Shown: positions 1-13,900 of the stretch, one piece after another
How the letters are laid out: every line of letters starts with the position of its first letter
How positions within the stretch are numbered: position 1 is the stretch's first letter
Source: Neoarius graeffei
Lineage: Eukaryota; Chordata; Actinopteri; Siluriformes; Ariidae
Direction: 5' to 3'
Assembly (NCBI RefSeq): GCF_027579695.1
Contig: NC_083571.1
Span: 32,235,943-32,299,942, forward strand
DNA: 64,000 nucleotides
Made by a program: the position numbers and the translations under genes
The notes under the pieces: generated by a model
Told to the model about the DNA's origin: nothing
What the model saw: the letters and a program-made list of their open reading frames with translations, nothing else
Database searches by the model: none

Positions 1-320
1 CCTTAAGGTCCCCCGAAGGCATTTGTAAGCATTCTCATGCAGGCTTGTGGACGGGGGCGTGGCCTGACTGAACTTTTCGAGCAGACCCCGATTGCCATCC
101 CGACTCTGGCCTCATACACCGTCTCTCTAACTCTGTCAGTGTCACGTCAGTATTCGCTTCTATGAAGTAGCAAAACAAGGATATTCTGTACAAACCCTCT
201 CCATGTGGAGTGTAGCGCAGTGCATTGTGGGTAAAAACACACCTCTGATTGAGACTGGTGTCGGTTGAGTAGACTAGTGGACATGGCTGTTGAGGTGTGA
301 TTTTGTGTGTGTGTGTGCAG

Positions 321-446
321 GCTCAGATCTGCAACAAGGGCGTCGGCTCGAGACGAGTCTCAAATCGCTACTACACCAAGAAGACGGTGACCTGCCACAA
401 CTGCAACAAGCTTGGCCATCTCTCCAAAAACTGCCCCACACCCAAG
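321..446 (+). CDS. zcchc7: ZCCHC7 exon with first CCHC knuckle in window
   Basis: The exon is 42 codons in phase 0, beginning [12 protein letters not shown] and ending in NCPTPK. It contains the complete knuckle [14 protein letters not shown]. The acceptor is a TG tract ending in gtgcag at 320; the donor is gtacta at 447. An upstream in-frame ATG at 297 lies in the intron tract and is not taken as a start, because the human protein continues N-terminally here. Confidence 0.93.
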
Positions 447-3400
447 GTACTACATTACCCACAATCCCACACTGATGACCATCAGCACTCCATTCTGTAA
501 CACATGAACTTAAGACAAAATGTAGCTCAAAAGAATAAAAAAAAAACCTCATGCTACGTCAAATTCTCCCTTTCTCAGTACGTTAATATTTAAAATGGCA
601 CTTGACGCAGCACAGTTCAAAACGTGTTTAAAAGGAGTAGAACTCGACTCAGATGCCTCCAACTCCAAGTAGTCCTTCTCGTCCTTTTCAAAAGCATTTG
701 ACCTTCCTGTGACCTTGACCCTGTTTGGATCAATTCGATAACCTAATCAGTTAATTTGCAGTTGAAACATTCGTTCTGTAGAAATCCTACAAACGTTCAA
801 CCTCTCCATATCGAGTTGTTTTGCTTACAGGTGTCAGATGTGGTTTTTTTTTTTTTTTTCCTCCTCCTCAACTTAAGCTTTTATCATTCCCACAGGTTAC
901 AGCTCGTTGTTTGTGCACTTCGGTCTATTTGTCTGCCTCGAAGTAGGCGACAGCCTTCAGGACGTTTACGCCCTATTCAGAGTCGGCGTCTCAAGTAATA
1001 CAAATATATCGAGATTTAAAATGGCGGTTGATCCAGCATGTGTGGGCCACAAAGAATATTTTAAACAAATGCAATAAATAAATCCATGGGGGCGTCGTGG
1101 CTCAGGTGGATAAGGCGCCATACCATAAATCCGGGGACCCGGGTTCGATTCCGGCCCGAGGTCATTTCCCGATCCCTCCCCGTCTCTCTCTCTCTCTCGC
1201 TCATTTCCTGTCTCTACACTGTCCTATCCAATAAAGGTGAAAAAAGCCCCCCAAAAAAATCTTTAAAAAAAAAATCCATAATAAATACAGAGCTGAATGA
1301 GGGGGTAATATTCCAAGAATAAAAACTGATATTCTCGATAAATCATAAATTTGCGGGGGGGACTCAGGCTGAGCCGAAAGTTACAGGAAATGTAGTTTTT
1401 CCTCCTCAATCACGCAATATTAAAAGAATAAAGCGCTCAGAGCTTTATTTGGCCTGTATTTCCCAGAATGCACTGCAGCCAGGAAGCATGTAATTGCCGT
1501 CTCAGGGAATATCTGAGTTTTTTTTTTGTTTGTTTGTTTGTTTGAACTGGAAATTTGACACTTTAATCTCAGAGAATATCCAAGTTTTTCTTGTAAATTT
1601 ACGATTTTTGTCTCCGAGGCTTTTTCTTGCAAATTTATGACTTTCTAATCTGAAACTATCTGAAATTTCTCGTAAGTTTACGACATTAAATCTCAAAATT
1701 TCTCTCTTTTTTTTTGTTGCAAATTTATGACTCTAGTCTCAGAGAATGAGGTTTATTTATATATTTATATATTTATTTCCTTGCAAATTTATGATTTTAA
1801 TCTCAATTTGAGTTTTTTCTTGCAAATTTAGGTCTTCAGAATCGCAGTGTGAGATTTCTCGTAAATTTACGACGTTAAAATGAGAAATTCTGAGATTAAC
1901 ATCGTAAATTTACGAGAAATCTCACACACTGCGATTCTGAAGACCTAAATTTGCAAGAAAAAACTCAAATTGAGATTAAAATTATAAATTTGCAAGGAAA
2001 AAAATAAATAAATAAACCTCATTCTCTGAGACTAGTCATAAATTTGCAACAAAAAAAGAAATTCTGAGATTTAATGTCGTAAACTTACGAGAAATTTCAG
2101 ATAGTTTCAGATTATAAAGTCATAAATTTGCAAGAAAAAACGAGAAATTCTGAGATTTTCTTGCAAATTTATGACTATAGTCTCAGAAGGTTTTTTTTTT
2201 TCTTGCAGATTTGATTTTCATCTCAATTTGAGGGTTTTTGGGTGTTTTTTTTTCCTTGCAAATTTACAAATTTAATCTCTGAGTTTTTTTTTTTTTTGTG
2301 CGCGCGCGCAAATTTAGGACTTCAGAATCGCAGTGTGTGAGATTTCTCAAGTTTACGACGTTAATCTTGGAATTTCTCTTTTGTTGTTTTTTCTTGCAAA
2401 TTTATGACTATGGTCTCAGGAGTTTTTTTTTTTTTTTCCTGTGCAAATGTATGATTTTAATCTCAATTTGACTTTTTTTCCCCCCTCTTGCAAATTTACG
2501 ATTGTAATCTTAATTTGAGTTTTTTCTTGCAAATTTAGGACTTCAGAATTGCAGTGTGAGAGAGTTCTCGTAAATTTACGACGTTAATCTCAGAATTTCT
2601 CGTTTTTTTTTCTTGCAACTTTATCGTCTCAGAGGTTTTTTTTCCCCTTGCAAATTTATGATTTGCATCTCAATTTGAGATTTTTTTTTCTTGCAAATTT
2701 ACAATTTAATCTCAATTTGAGGTTTTTTTTTTGCGTGTGCGCAAATTTAGAACTTCAAAATTGCAGTGTGTCTGAGATTTCTTGTAAATTTACGACGTTA
2801 ATCTTGGAATTTCTCTTTTGTTTTTCTTGCAAATTTATGACTCTAGTCTCAGGTTTTTTTCCTTGCAGATTTATGATTGTAATCTCAATTTGAGTTTTTT
2901 CTTGCAAATTTAGGACTTCAGAATCAGTGTGTGAGATTTCTTGTAAATTTACGACATTAATCTTGGAATTTCTCTCTTGTTGTTTTTCTTACAAATTTAT
3001 GACCAGTCTCAGGAGTGTTTTTTTTTTTTTTTTTTCCTTGCAAATGTACAATTTTAATCTCAATTTGAGTGGGTTTTTTCGTGCAAATTTAGAACTTCAA
3101 AATCGCAGTGTGTCTGAGAATTCTTGTAAATTTACGACGTTAATCTTGGAATTTCTGAGGTTTTCCCCCCTCTCACAAATTTGATTTTATAGGTTCAAGT
3201 AATATCCGAGGTTTTTTTTTTTTCTTGTAAATTCATGACTTTTAATCTTGAAAAAATTCTGACTTTTTCTCAGAATATTATCCCGTCCCTCAGCTCATTT
3301 ATTTATTTATTTATTTATTTATTTCCTTCCTTCCTTCCTACAATGGCCCTAATATGCTGTCCATAATTAATAGTGTCCTAAATTCAAGTCAAGTTTATTT

Positions 3401-4585
3401 GTATAGCGCTTTTAACAATAAGCATTGTCGCAAAGCAGCTTTACAGAAATTGAACGACTTAAAATATGAGCTAATTTTATCCCTAATTTATCCCCAACGA
3501 GCAAGCCTGTGGTGACAATGGCAAGGAAAAACTCCCTCAGACGACATGAGGAAGAAACCTCAAGAGGAACCAGACTCACAAGGGAACCCATCCTCATTTG
3601 GGCAACAACAGACAACATGACTATAACATTAACAGTCCTAACAAAGTCAGCTTCATTGATGCTATAAACCCCCCACCGACGTCAACTGCAGTCCCCAGCC
3701 ACAAAATCACCGCTGCAAGAATCCAGGGTGTCCTCCAGGCGCGACCCCCAACTGTCCACATGGGGCCGTCCTCCACAGGAGCGATGCAATGCATGTTGTT
3801 TATGCACCTCGCATCTGTTTTTATTTCCACAACTTGTGCGTGAGTTCTGAATATTGCTCCTGTACGAGTTTGTCGTTACGTCGGAGCTCTGAATAGCAAC
3901 GTGCACCAATTCAGTATTAAGCTGTCATTATGAGCGCTGAACTCAACTCCGAATACGGGCCGATTTAAATCTAACGGACATGGCGGCGCAGACGGCCGTC
4001 GGTTCTAAACCTGACGTACGGAGACCTGTGGCGGACTAGGGAGTCGTCATGTGCACTTGAGAATGGAGCGCCGCCCAGGTTTTACATCACCTCCATATTT
4101 GGTGTGATGTTTATTCGAAGATGAGCGTGCAAAAAAATAACCCATGATGCTCATGTTGTTTGAGGTGAAGGATGTTATGTCTTTGTAACCCTGACTCTAT
4201 CTCGTGTGTGTGTGTGTGTGTGTGTAGAAGGCACCATGTTGTTCACTGTGTGGTCTTCAGGGCCATTTTCTGAAGAGCTGCCCGAACCGTCACTGCTCGA
4301 ACTGCGCTCTTCCAGGTCACACATCTGATGACTGTCTGGAGAGAGCGTACTGGCACAAACGCTGCCACCGCTGCGCCATGACCGGACACTTCGCTGAAGT
4401 GAGTCACACCCACCATACAGGATTACACTGATTCCCATTTCATCTCAGAGAGCAAAGGGTTCTGTGCTGTGTGTTTGATTTGGAGTGTGACAGTGATGGT
4501 GAGTTTCCTGTGTGTGTGGAGGAGGCCTTCCCCTGGGCTGTTCCTTTCCTCATTAAGAGAGATGCTTCACAGGCCGTGTGTGTAA

Positions 4586-4656
<71 letters not shown>

Positions 4657-7600
4657 GCGCCGCTCGTCACCTCCTGACAACAAGCCCACTGAGAGAGGCT
4701 TTAGGTAGAGGAAAGATGAGTTAATGAGGAAGATGAAAGGAAGAACAAGTGTGTGATGAAGTAAACTGTTGTTTTTAAGTTTACAGCGCAGTCACCTGGA
4801 AGGGCGTCACGATATATCAAGACGAAATACGAGACCCGGAGTGAAAATGAATTATACCGTGTAATGCAATCATCACTTGAACACCAAAGGTGTGAATCGT
4901 CTGACTCAACCGTTTAACTTCACACGCAGAACTTTTTTCGAGAACGTTTCCGTTTTCCTCCCCCATCATCCCCTCCGTTTTTAAAAACAGAACTCGTTTA
5001 CCGGGAAATGAAATTATTACACCGTGAATCGTGTACCATGAATCAGTCAATTCAGACTCAACTCGTACCGCAGCACTGCGGAAATCTCGATTCTGATTGG
5101 TCAGAAGGTGTTGATTTCATTTCCCCGAACAGCAGCTCTGACACACACCCTGTGTCCGAAGTCGCTCCCTACTCACTATACAGGGCACTATGTAGCGAGG
5201 ACGCCATTTTGTAGTGCTGTCCGAAACGATAGTGAGGATTATTTACACCCTATATAGTGCACTCAAAGTATCCCACAGTGCATCACGAAAAGTAGTGAAC
5301 AACCGATGGTCACCAGCCAAAGCGATATATCCCATCATGCATTGCGGTCGCGCTGAAAGAAATCCGTCTAAAAGGCAGCGGCAAAGAAGAAAGTATTCAG
5401 CCTTGATTTAAAAAGAACTGAAAGGTGCAGGTACTTTTTTATTGATTAATGTTGGAAATGCGCTCAGTATAATGTGGATTTATCACAAAAATACAGGTTT
5501 TTTTTTTTGCGGTCCGGTTTCCATCAAATCGTGCGCTCTGATTGGCTCGCGAGCAGTCCGGAATCCTACAATCCAGACCCGCGTTACGGACCTTTGGCGA
5601 CTCGTTCGTTCACAACAACAAACAACATGGTAGCAATTTTTTGTCAACATTTTATTTTCGCATTTCTCAGTATAATAGCATTAATTTTACAGCATGGATA
5701 GCGATAACGGCAGTGTTCACAGCGAAAGCGAGTTTTATTTTTGGAAAATTCCGAGCTGACGTAGCTTGTCAAACAGGTTTTTGACGAGCTTGTAGCAGGT
5801 TTGTTCTAAATATGGTTTCCCTTTCAGGCGCTCTCATTTTCTGTTAGAATTTGGTAAAGAAAAAAAATTATTTACCGGCTTAAGGTCGGTCCGTATGGCG
5901 AAATACCGTGACCTCGGCCTTGAATACTGACCTCGGCCCAGAGGCCTGTGTTTGAGTCAGTGTGGGGTTCAGTCACGTGGCGTCTCGTCTTGTGGAGTAG
6001 CGCAGTGTGTCGTAGTGAGCTGGTGGCTTGCAGTCAGTGGGCGGGGAATTGACTGTATTATTGATTCCAACGATTCCTGTGTTATTTCCCTGGTAACTCA
6101 GTGACATGAGGTGCAGTGTGCGGCAGTGTGAGGTGCAGTGTGCGGCAGTGTGAGGTGCAGTGTGCGGCAGTGTGAGGTGCAGTGTGCGGCAGTGTGAGGT
6201 GCAGTGTGCGGCAGTGTGAGGTGCAGTGTGCGGCAGAGTGAGGTACAGTGTGTGGTGCAGAGTGAGGTACAGTGTGAGGTACAGTGTGTGTCAGAGTGAG
6301 GTACAGTGTGTGTCAGTGAGGTACAGTGTGTGTCAGAGTGAGGTACAGTGTGAGGTACAGTGTGCGGCAGAGTGAGGTACAGTGTGCGGCAGAGTGAGGT
6401 ACAGTGTGCGGCAGAGTGAGGTACAGTGTGAGGTATAGTGTGTGGCAGAGTGTGAGGTATAGTGTGTGGCAGAGTGTGAGGTATAGTGTGTGGCAGAGTG
6501 TGAGGTATAGTGTGTGGCAGAGTGTGAGGTATAGTGTGTGGCAGAGTGTGAGGTATAGTGTGTGGCAGAGTGTGAGGTATAGTGTGTGGCAGAGTGTGAG
6601 GTATAGTGTGTGGCAGAGTGTGAGGTATAGTGTGTGGCAGAGTGTGAGGTATAGTGTGTGGCAGAGTGTGAGGTATAGTGTGTGGCAGAGTGTGAGGTAT
6701 AGTGTGTGGCAGAGTGTGAGGTATAGTGTGTGGCAGAGTGTGAGGTATAGTGTGTGGCAGAGTGTGAGGTATAGTGTGTGGCAGAGTGTGAGGTATAGTG
6801 TGTGGCAGAGTGTGAGGTATAGTGTGTGGCAGAGTGTGAGGTATAGTGTGTGGCAGAGTGTGAGGTATAGTGTGTGGCAGAGTGTGAGGTATAGTGTGTG
6901 GCAGAGTGTGAGGTATAGTGTGTGGCAGAGTGTGAGGTATAGTGTGTGGCAGAGTGTGAGGTATAGTGTGTGGCAGAGTGTGAGGTATAGTGTGTGGCAG
7001 AGTGTGAGGTATAGTGTGTGGCAGAGTGTGAGGTATAGTGTGTGGCAGAGTGTGAGGTATAGTGTGTGGCAGAGTGTGAGGTATAGTGTGTGGCAGAGTG
7101 TGAGGTATAGTGTGTGGCAGAGTGTGAGGTATAGTGTGTGGCAGAGTGTGAGGTATAGTGTGTGGCAGAGTGTGAGGTATAGTGTGTGGCAGAGTGTGAG
7201 GTATAGTGTGTGGCAGAGTGTGAGGTATAGTGTGTGGCAGAGTGTGAGGTATAGTGTGTGGCAGAGTGTGAGGTATAGTGTGTGGCAGAGTGTGAGGTAT
7301 AGTGTGTGGCAGAGTGTGAGGTATAGTGTGTGGCAGAGTGTGAGGTATAGTGTGTGGCAGAGTGTGAGGTATAGTGTGTGGCAGAGTGTGAGGTATAGTG
7401 TGTGGCAGAGTGTGAGGTATAGTGTGTGGCAGAGTGTGAGGTATAGTGTGTGGCAGTGTGTGAGGTATAGTGTGTGGCAGAGTGTGAGGTATAGTGTGTG
7501 GCAGAGTGTGAGGTATAGTGTGTGGCAGAGTGAGGTGCAGTGTGCGGCAGAGTGAGGTGCAGTGTGAGGTACAGTGTGCGGCAGAGTGAGGTACAGTGTG

Positions 7601-8950
7601 TGGTACAGTGTGCGGCAGAGTGAGGTACAGTGTGTGGTACAGTGTGCGGCAGAGTGAGGTACAGTGTGCGGTACAGTGTGCGGCAGAGTGAGGTACAGTG
7701 TGCGGCAGAGTGAGGTGCAGTGTGAGGTACAGTGTGCGGCAGAGTGAGGTGCAGTGTGAGGTACAGTGTGCGGCAGAGTGAGGTGCAGTGTGTGGTACAG
7801 TGTGCGGCAGAGTGAGGTACAGTGTGTGGTACAGTGTGCGGCAGAGTGAGGTATAGTGTGTGGCAGAGTGTGAGGTATAGTGTGTGGCAGAGTGTGAGGT
7901 ATAGTGTGTGGCAGAGTGTGAGGTATAGTGTGTGGCAGAGTGTGAGGTATAGTGTGTGGCAGAGTGTGAGGTATAGTGTGTGGCAGAGTGTGAGGTATAG
8001 TGTGTGGCAGAGTGTGAGGTATAGTGTGTGGCAGAGTGTGAGGTATAGTGTGTGGCAGAGTGTGAGGTATAGTGTGTGGCAGAGTGTGAGGTATAGTGTG
8101 TGGCAGAGTGTGAGGTATAGTGTGTGGCAGAGTGTGAGGTATAGTGTGTGGCAGAGTGTGAGGTATAGTGTGTGGCAGAGTGTGAGGTATAGTGTGTGGC
8201 AGAGTGTGAGGTATAGTGTGTGGCAGAGTGTGAGGTATAGTGTGTGGCAGAGTGTGAGGTATAGTGTGTGGCAGAGTGTGAGGTATAGTGTGTGGCAGAG
8301 TGTGAGGTATAGTGTGTGGCAGAGTGTGAGGTATAGTGTGTGGCAGTGTGTGAGGTATAGTGTGTGGCAGTGTGTGAGGTATAGTGTGTGGCAGAGTGTG
8401 AGGTATAGTGTGTGGCAGAGTGTGAGGTATAGTGTGTGGCAGAGTGAGGTGCAGTGTGCGGCAGAGTGAGGTGCAGTGTGAGGTACAGTGTGCGGCAGAG
8501 TGAGGTACAGTGTGTGGTACAGTGTGCGGCAGAGTGAGGTACAGTGTGTGGTACAGTGTGCGGCAGAGTGAGGTACAGTGTGCGGTACAGTGTGCGGCAG
8601 AGTGAGGTACAGTGTGCGGCAGAGTGAGGTGCAGTGTGAGGTACAGTGTGCGGCAGAGTGAGGTGCAGTGTGAGGTACAGTGTGCGGCAGAGTGAGGTGC
8701 AGTGTGTGGTACAGTGTGCGGCAGAGTGAGGTACAGTGTGTGGTACAGTGTGCGGCAGAGTGAGGTACAGTGTGCGGCAGAGTGAGGTACAGTGTGCGGC
8801 AGAGTGAGGTACACCCAAACTAACGTAGAGGTTCAGGGTTTTATATTAAAGGTGGTGTGGCTTCGGTTCACTGCAGTGTTTTAACCTGCGTTTCAAATCC
8901 TGTTTAATTTCATCTGTTTAGTCGTTTTCTTACATAAACTGTCTTTCATT

Positions 8951-9010
<60 letters not shown>

Positions 9011-9817
9011 TACAGAGCTGTCCAGACATCTGGAGGCAGTACCACCTCACGGTGAGAGATCACTCACACACTCACACTCTCACGGGGATCAGGCAAAGGT
9101 TCCCACAGTGTCAACACAGACTCTCCTTTCTTTTCTTCTTTCTTTTTCCTTTCCGTTTTATTTTCTTTTTCTTTCTCTTTTCTTTTTTCTTTATTTTTTT
9201 CTTCTTTTCTTCTCTTCTTTTTCCTTTTTCTTTCTTTTCCTTATTTCTTTTCTTTCTTATCCTTCCTCCTTTCGTTTTATTTCCTTTCTTTTCCCTTTGT
9301 TTTTTGCTTTCTTTCTTTTTTCTTTTTCTTCTCTTTTTTCTTATTTTTTTCTTTCTTCCTGTTCCTTATTTCTTTTTTCGCTTTCTTATCCTTCCTTCTT
9401 TGTATTTTTCTTTTTCCTTTCCTTCTTTTTCTCATTTTATTCTTTTCTTTTCCTTATTTCTCCTTTTATTTATTTTTATTTATTTATTTTCCTTCTTTCC
9501 TTTCTTTCTTGTGTGTGATTTATTAAGTAAAGTGCTTAATTGGCAAACTTGGGAACCGTTTGCTCCCCAAAGATTCACGGGGCTGAGAAGGCATGTGACA
9601 GTCTCTCCCTCTCTCACACTCACTCACTCTCACACACACACCAAACGTCAAGGGGCAAACTGGAACATCTGCACAGACACACACACATGCGTGCGCGAGT
9701 TGGAATATAGACCTCAGTGTAAGAGAAAAGAGCAGGTTGTTTGTCAATTAAAAGACGTGATAAAGCATGAAATGGGCTGCCAGGATCACACAGCACTGAG
9801 CAGTCACTCGACCCATT

Positions 9818-9887
<70 letters not shown>

Positions 9888-10741
9888 AGTCTAATTAGGC
9901 AGCCTGTCTAATGAAAGGCCGTCCAGTTCGCTCTCAGCACAGAGACACAAGGTGAAGGAGATTGTCATTTATGTCGGGGGGGGAATCTAATTTTATTCCC
10001 ATTTTCACTAAGAATTTTATTTTTTCCACATTATTATTATTAGTAGTAGTACAGATTAAACAGTTTGGTTTGAAATTTTTTTTTTTTTTTAAACCTGCAG
10101 GAGATGGAATATAGTGAGGTGACGGATGTTTATGAACAATTTTAAAAAGAAATATTACTTTTTTTTAAAGAATTTAAAAAGAACCTTTGTTTTCACCTTG
10201 ATTTCTAAAATCCTGCGTTATTCCTGTTACTGAAGGGGAAAAAAAAGCAGGGTGAAGATTTAAAAGATGGATTTAAATTTTTTGGCTTTTAAGGTCATTT
10301 TTGTTCCCATGAAACCGATGCAGATTTACCGTTTTTAATTTGTGTGAGGTGAAAGAAATGCTTTAAATCGACATTTTCAGAAACGTAAAGAAAATTTATA
10401 ATTTTTTTTTTCCCCCGTTATGATTTTCATTGTTAAATTTTTGAAAAAAAAATTCCAGCTTAATTTCCCATCATTCGTTTTCCACTCATCCTGATCTCGG
10501 AGCTACAGAAGTCTTTTCCCCCTGACCTTGACCTTCAGCTGTCTTGCTAATGTTTGACTCGTGTGTGTACGTGTGTGTGTATGTGTGAGATCTGTAGGAT
10601 TCCAGTTGCTTCTCGGCTGTAATGATATATAATGGGCTCAGAGTCGCTTTATAATAGAGTGTAATAGTGGATGATGGTTTCATATGGACCTGTTCGGTTC
10701 TGCTGGGCTGCACCCATCTGCTTGGATCCTCTGGGTCCTGC

Positions 10742-10810
<69 letters not shown>

Positions 10811-10894
10811 AATGGACCAACCCTCAACATACGGTGTTTAAGGCCTTTTAAACTATCTGAGGCTCGAGGGCTCAGAGTTAAATACAGTGCAGGT

Positions 10895-10935
<41 letters not shown>

Positions 10936-13900
10936 CGACACATTGGGGAGCTGTGGCCTGTCGCCCTGCGCTCGGCCCACTCAGGTGTGAAAAGGCATTC
11001 TGTCAGAGCAGTGCTTGCTACTGGGTCTATTTATCGTGTGTGTGTGTGGGGGGGGGGGTCTGCACCTGTGTTCAGCTAACAAACAACCTCCAAACTCGAC
11101 TGGCTCTGCCACAAAGCCCAGGAGAGAGAACTGCAGAAAGCTGCTTCTTTAATATGAGAGATCTTTTATCTAATGAGAAACAATCACAATGTTTATTTTT
11201 AACTCCATAAAAACATCATAGTGTTTTTTCAATAAAAACGCACTGAGACGAGATTCCGATAAACACGTCACCGTGCGTAAAATATCCTCTCGCAGTATCA
11301 GAAACGGTGTTCGCAATTTGAAAACAAGTATTTAAAAAAAAAAAAAAGTTGACTGTTTATCGAACCTAGAAATTATTTAAAAATATACATTTAATAAATT
11401 CATAATGTTCGATTAATATACAAAGTGACTTTAAAAAATTTGATTTTTATTGAGACTGAAAATTCAATGTTTTTTATTTATGTATTTATTAATAGTGTTA
11501 TTAAATAATTTTTTTCTTGACTTTTTTTTTTTTAGAAGTCACACGACAGCATAAGCTCCATCACAAACCGAGAACAAATTTCACAAGTTAAAAAACCCCA
11601 AAAAACTATCCTGTCTGGACATTACAGTAACCTCGTTATCGTAAGATTTAAAATAAACCCGTCGTATGTAAGGCAGCTGTGACACCACGGAGAAAAAAAT
11701 TAAATTTCTGTCCACGTGTCCAATTTACAGAACTTTCTCATCTGAGCCGCTCTGAATTAATTTCTCCTGCTGTCAAAGGAAAGTTTTGCTTGATCCCTTT
11801 CTTTCATAATTTATTGATTGGGTTTGGGGTATTTTATTTTATTTTTTTTTAAATGACTTAAAACTTCATATCAATTCCACATCCGGTCAATTTGAACTTC
11901 TTTTGAAAGGTTTAAAAACGTAAAACAGTTTGTCCGTTTGTAGAAATACCGCGAGTGAAAAACGAAAGGGTTAATAATTAGCTCAAAAACCTTTTTTTTT
12001 TTTCTATAAAACTGGCGAGATTAACCATGTCTAACGTCGTTTAATGATATTTAAACGAAACGTTTTTGTTCAAAGCTTTAAAAAAGACTGAAACAGACGG
12101 CGGTGTCCTGGTAAAGGACACTAAGGACAGGACGATACAGAAGCCTGTTTACGGCACCGTAGCGATTAGACGGTATCGCATAAATTTATTGCCTATTATG
12201 TCAGTGACTGTGTGCGCCACAATTATTGGCACCCCTTGTGAAGATCAGTAAAAAGGGTTAGGAAAAAAAATCCACCTTTTGGTGAAGTCACGCTGGAAAA
12301 AAGAGAAAAATCCAACCTTTAATTGAAATAAATGTTATTATTATTACTATTATTGGAAATGATAGTCAACACAATGTAACTGAAGCATGTTTCCAGTTTA
12401 AATTGTACAGTATGTTTGGAGTGTGGAGGAACTTTCAAGCTGCAATCCATGGCTTCCTGATTAACTGGGGAACAAATATGAGGCGACACGGAGGCCAAAT
12501 TCGCTTAGTCATCCATCAACACGGGAAAGATAAGAAAACACACAAACCACGTGAGGGAGAAGTGTATTGACCTTCATAAGTCAGGGAATAGTTATAAACA
12601 AATAGCCGCTCACCTGAAAATGTCCATTTCGACTGTTAGGACAATTAAAAAAAAAGTGGACACTAACTGGAACTGTTCCAAATTTGCTTGGAAGAGGAAC
12701 CAAGTTTATTTTATCCCCATGTACAGTGAGGAAGACGGTAAGAGAGGCAAAAAAAAAAAAAAATCCCCAAGGATGACTGTTGGTGTATTACAAGAAAAAG
12801 AAAAATCCTGGGGTTTGAGTCTCCAAAACCCACTATCAGATGCCACCTCCATGCCAACAAATTATTTTGAAGGTGCCAGAAAAAAACAAGAAGACAGAAT
12901 CGTCTATGTCCCCCACCCTATATACCAACTATATACCAAGCTTCAAGATATTATTTGTCATGTTTTTCAAGTTCTGCTGTAGGAAACTAACCCTACCTCT
13001 TTACACTGACTTTATGGCATAAACCCACCGGACCTTTGGTCCAGCTGAGCTAAAAATTAAAATTTCTCACATTTCTTTGTATCAAAAGGCACATATACGT
13101 TAATCAACACATATATACCAACTTTCAAGACCGTACCACTCATAGTTTTCAAGTTCTGCTCCGGAAACAAAACCGACCCCTAAGACTAACCTGAGAGACT
13201 AAGTCTGAAATTGTTTCTATGGGAAACATCTCCTCTCATTATCTGTAGCCGCTTTATCCTGTTCTACAGGGTCGCAGGCAAGCTGGAGCCTATCCCAGCT
13301 GACTACGGGCGAAAGGCGGGGTACACCCTGGACAAGTCGCCAGGTCATCACAGGGCTGACACATAGACACAGACAACCATTCACACTCACATTCACACCT
13401 ACGCTCAATTTAGAGTCACCAGTTAACCTAACCTGCATGTCTTTGGACTGTGGGGGAAACCGGAGCACCTGGAGGAAACCCACGCGGACACGGAGAGAAC
13501 ATGCAAACTCCACACAGAAAGGCCCTCACTGGCCACGGGGCTCGAACCCGGACCTTCTTGCTGTGAGGCGACAGCGCTAACCACTACACCACCGTGCCGC
13601 CCATGGGAAGCATGAAAAGGTTAAAATTTCTCAAATTTCTTAGTATGAAAAGGCACATCTACATCACCTCGTTAACATGTACACCAAGTTTCAAATCCGT
13701 ATCTTGAATAGGTTTGGATATATGCTCCGGAAACCAGCATTGCGCTTCGAAACAAAGTCAAAATCTATTTTTTTTTTTTTTTTTAAATGTAAAAATTTTT
13801 ATTTTTAATTTTTTACTCTCAAAAATCCAAGATAGCAAAAGGCACCGTTCACATGTTGCTTGATATATACAAAGTTTCATGGAGATATCTTTAGCAGGGC

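Noticed and set aside
1088-1160. Functional tRNA gene
   Set aside because: Only A- and B-box-like elements are present; a body, tail and target duplication make it a SINE.
1086-1322. 78-codon frame with ATG at 1086
   Set aside because: It lies across a tRNA-derived SINE and its tail.
6104-8815. Regular repeats as a CRISPR-like array
   Set aside because: Contiguous minisatellite without unique spacers, in an intron of a vertebrate gene.
6098-8818. Open frames of 906 and 833 codons (-) and 383/215 codons (+) in the 24-bp minisatellite
   Set aside because: The unit length is a multiple of 3, so stop-free frames arise automatically on both strands. The products are pure repeats with no family match and no start context.
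9052-9894. 280-codon F/S/L-rich frame that could look like a membrane protein
   Set aside because: It starts inside a ZCCHC7 donor site and translates TTTC and CA repeats; hydrophobicity comes from poly-T.
10486-10990. 164-codon (-) and 107-codon (+) frames
   Set aside because: Dominated by TH and CV runs from GT/CA microsatellites.
12551-12982. 143-codon frame as a gene
   Set aside because: Only its first 35 codons (helix-turn-helix) are meaningful; the rest runs into A-runs and other repeats of the nested complex.
13217-13513. 98-codon (-) frame, and the similar 128-codon frame at 52640-53026
   Set aside because: Both are the same SINE read on its sense strand; the shared protein sequence reflects repeat identity, not a gene family.
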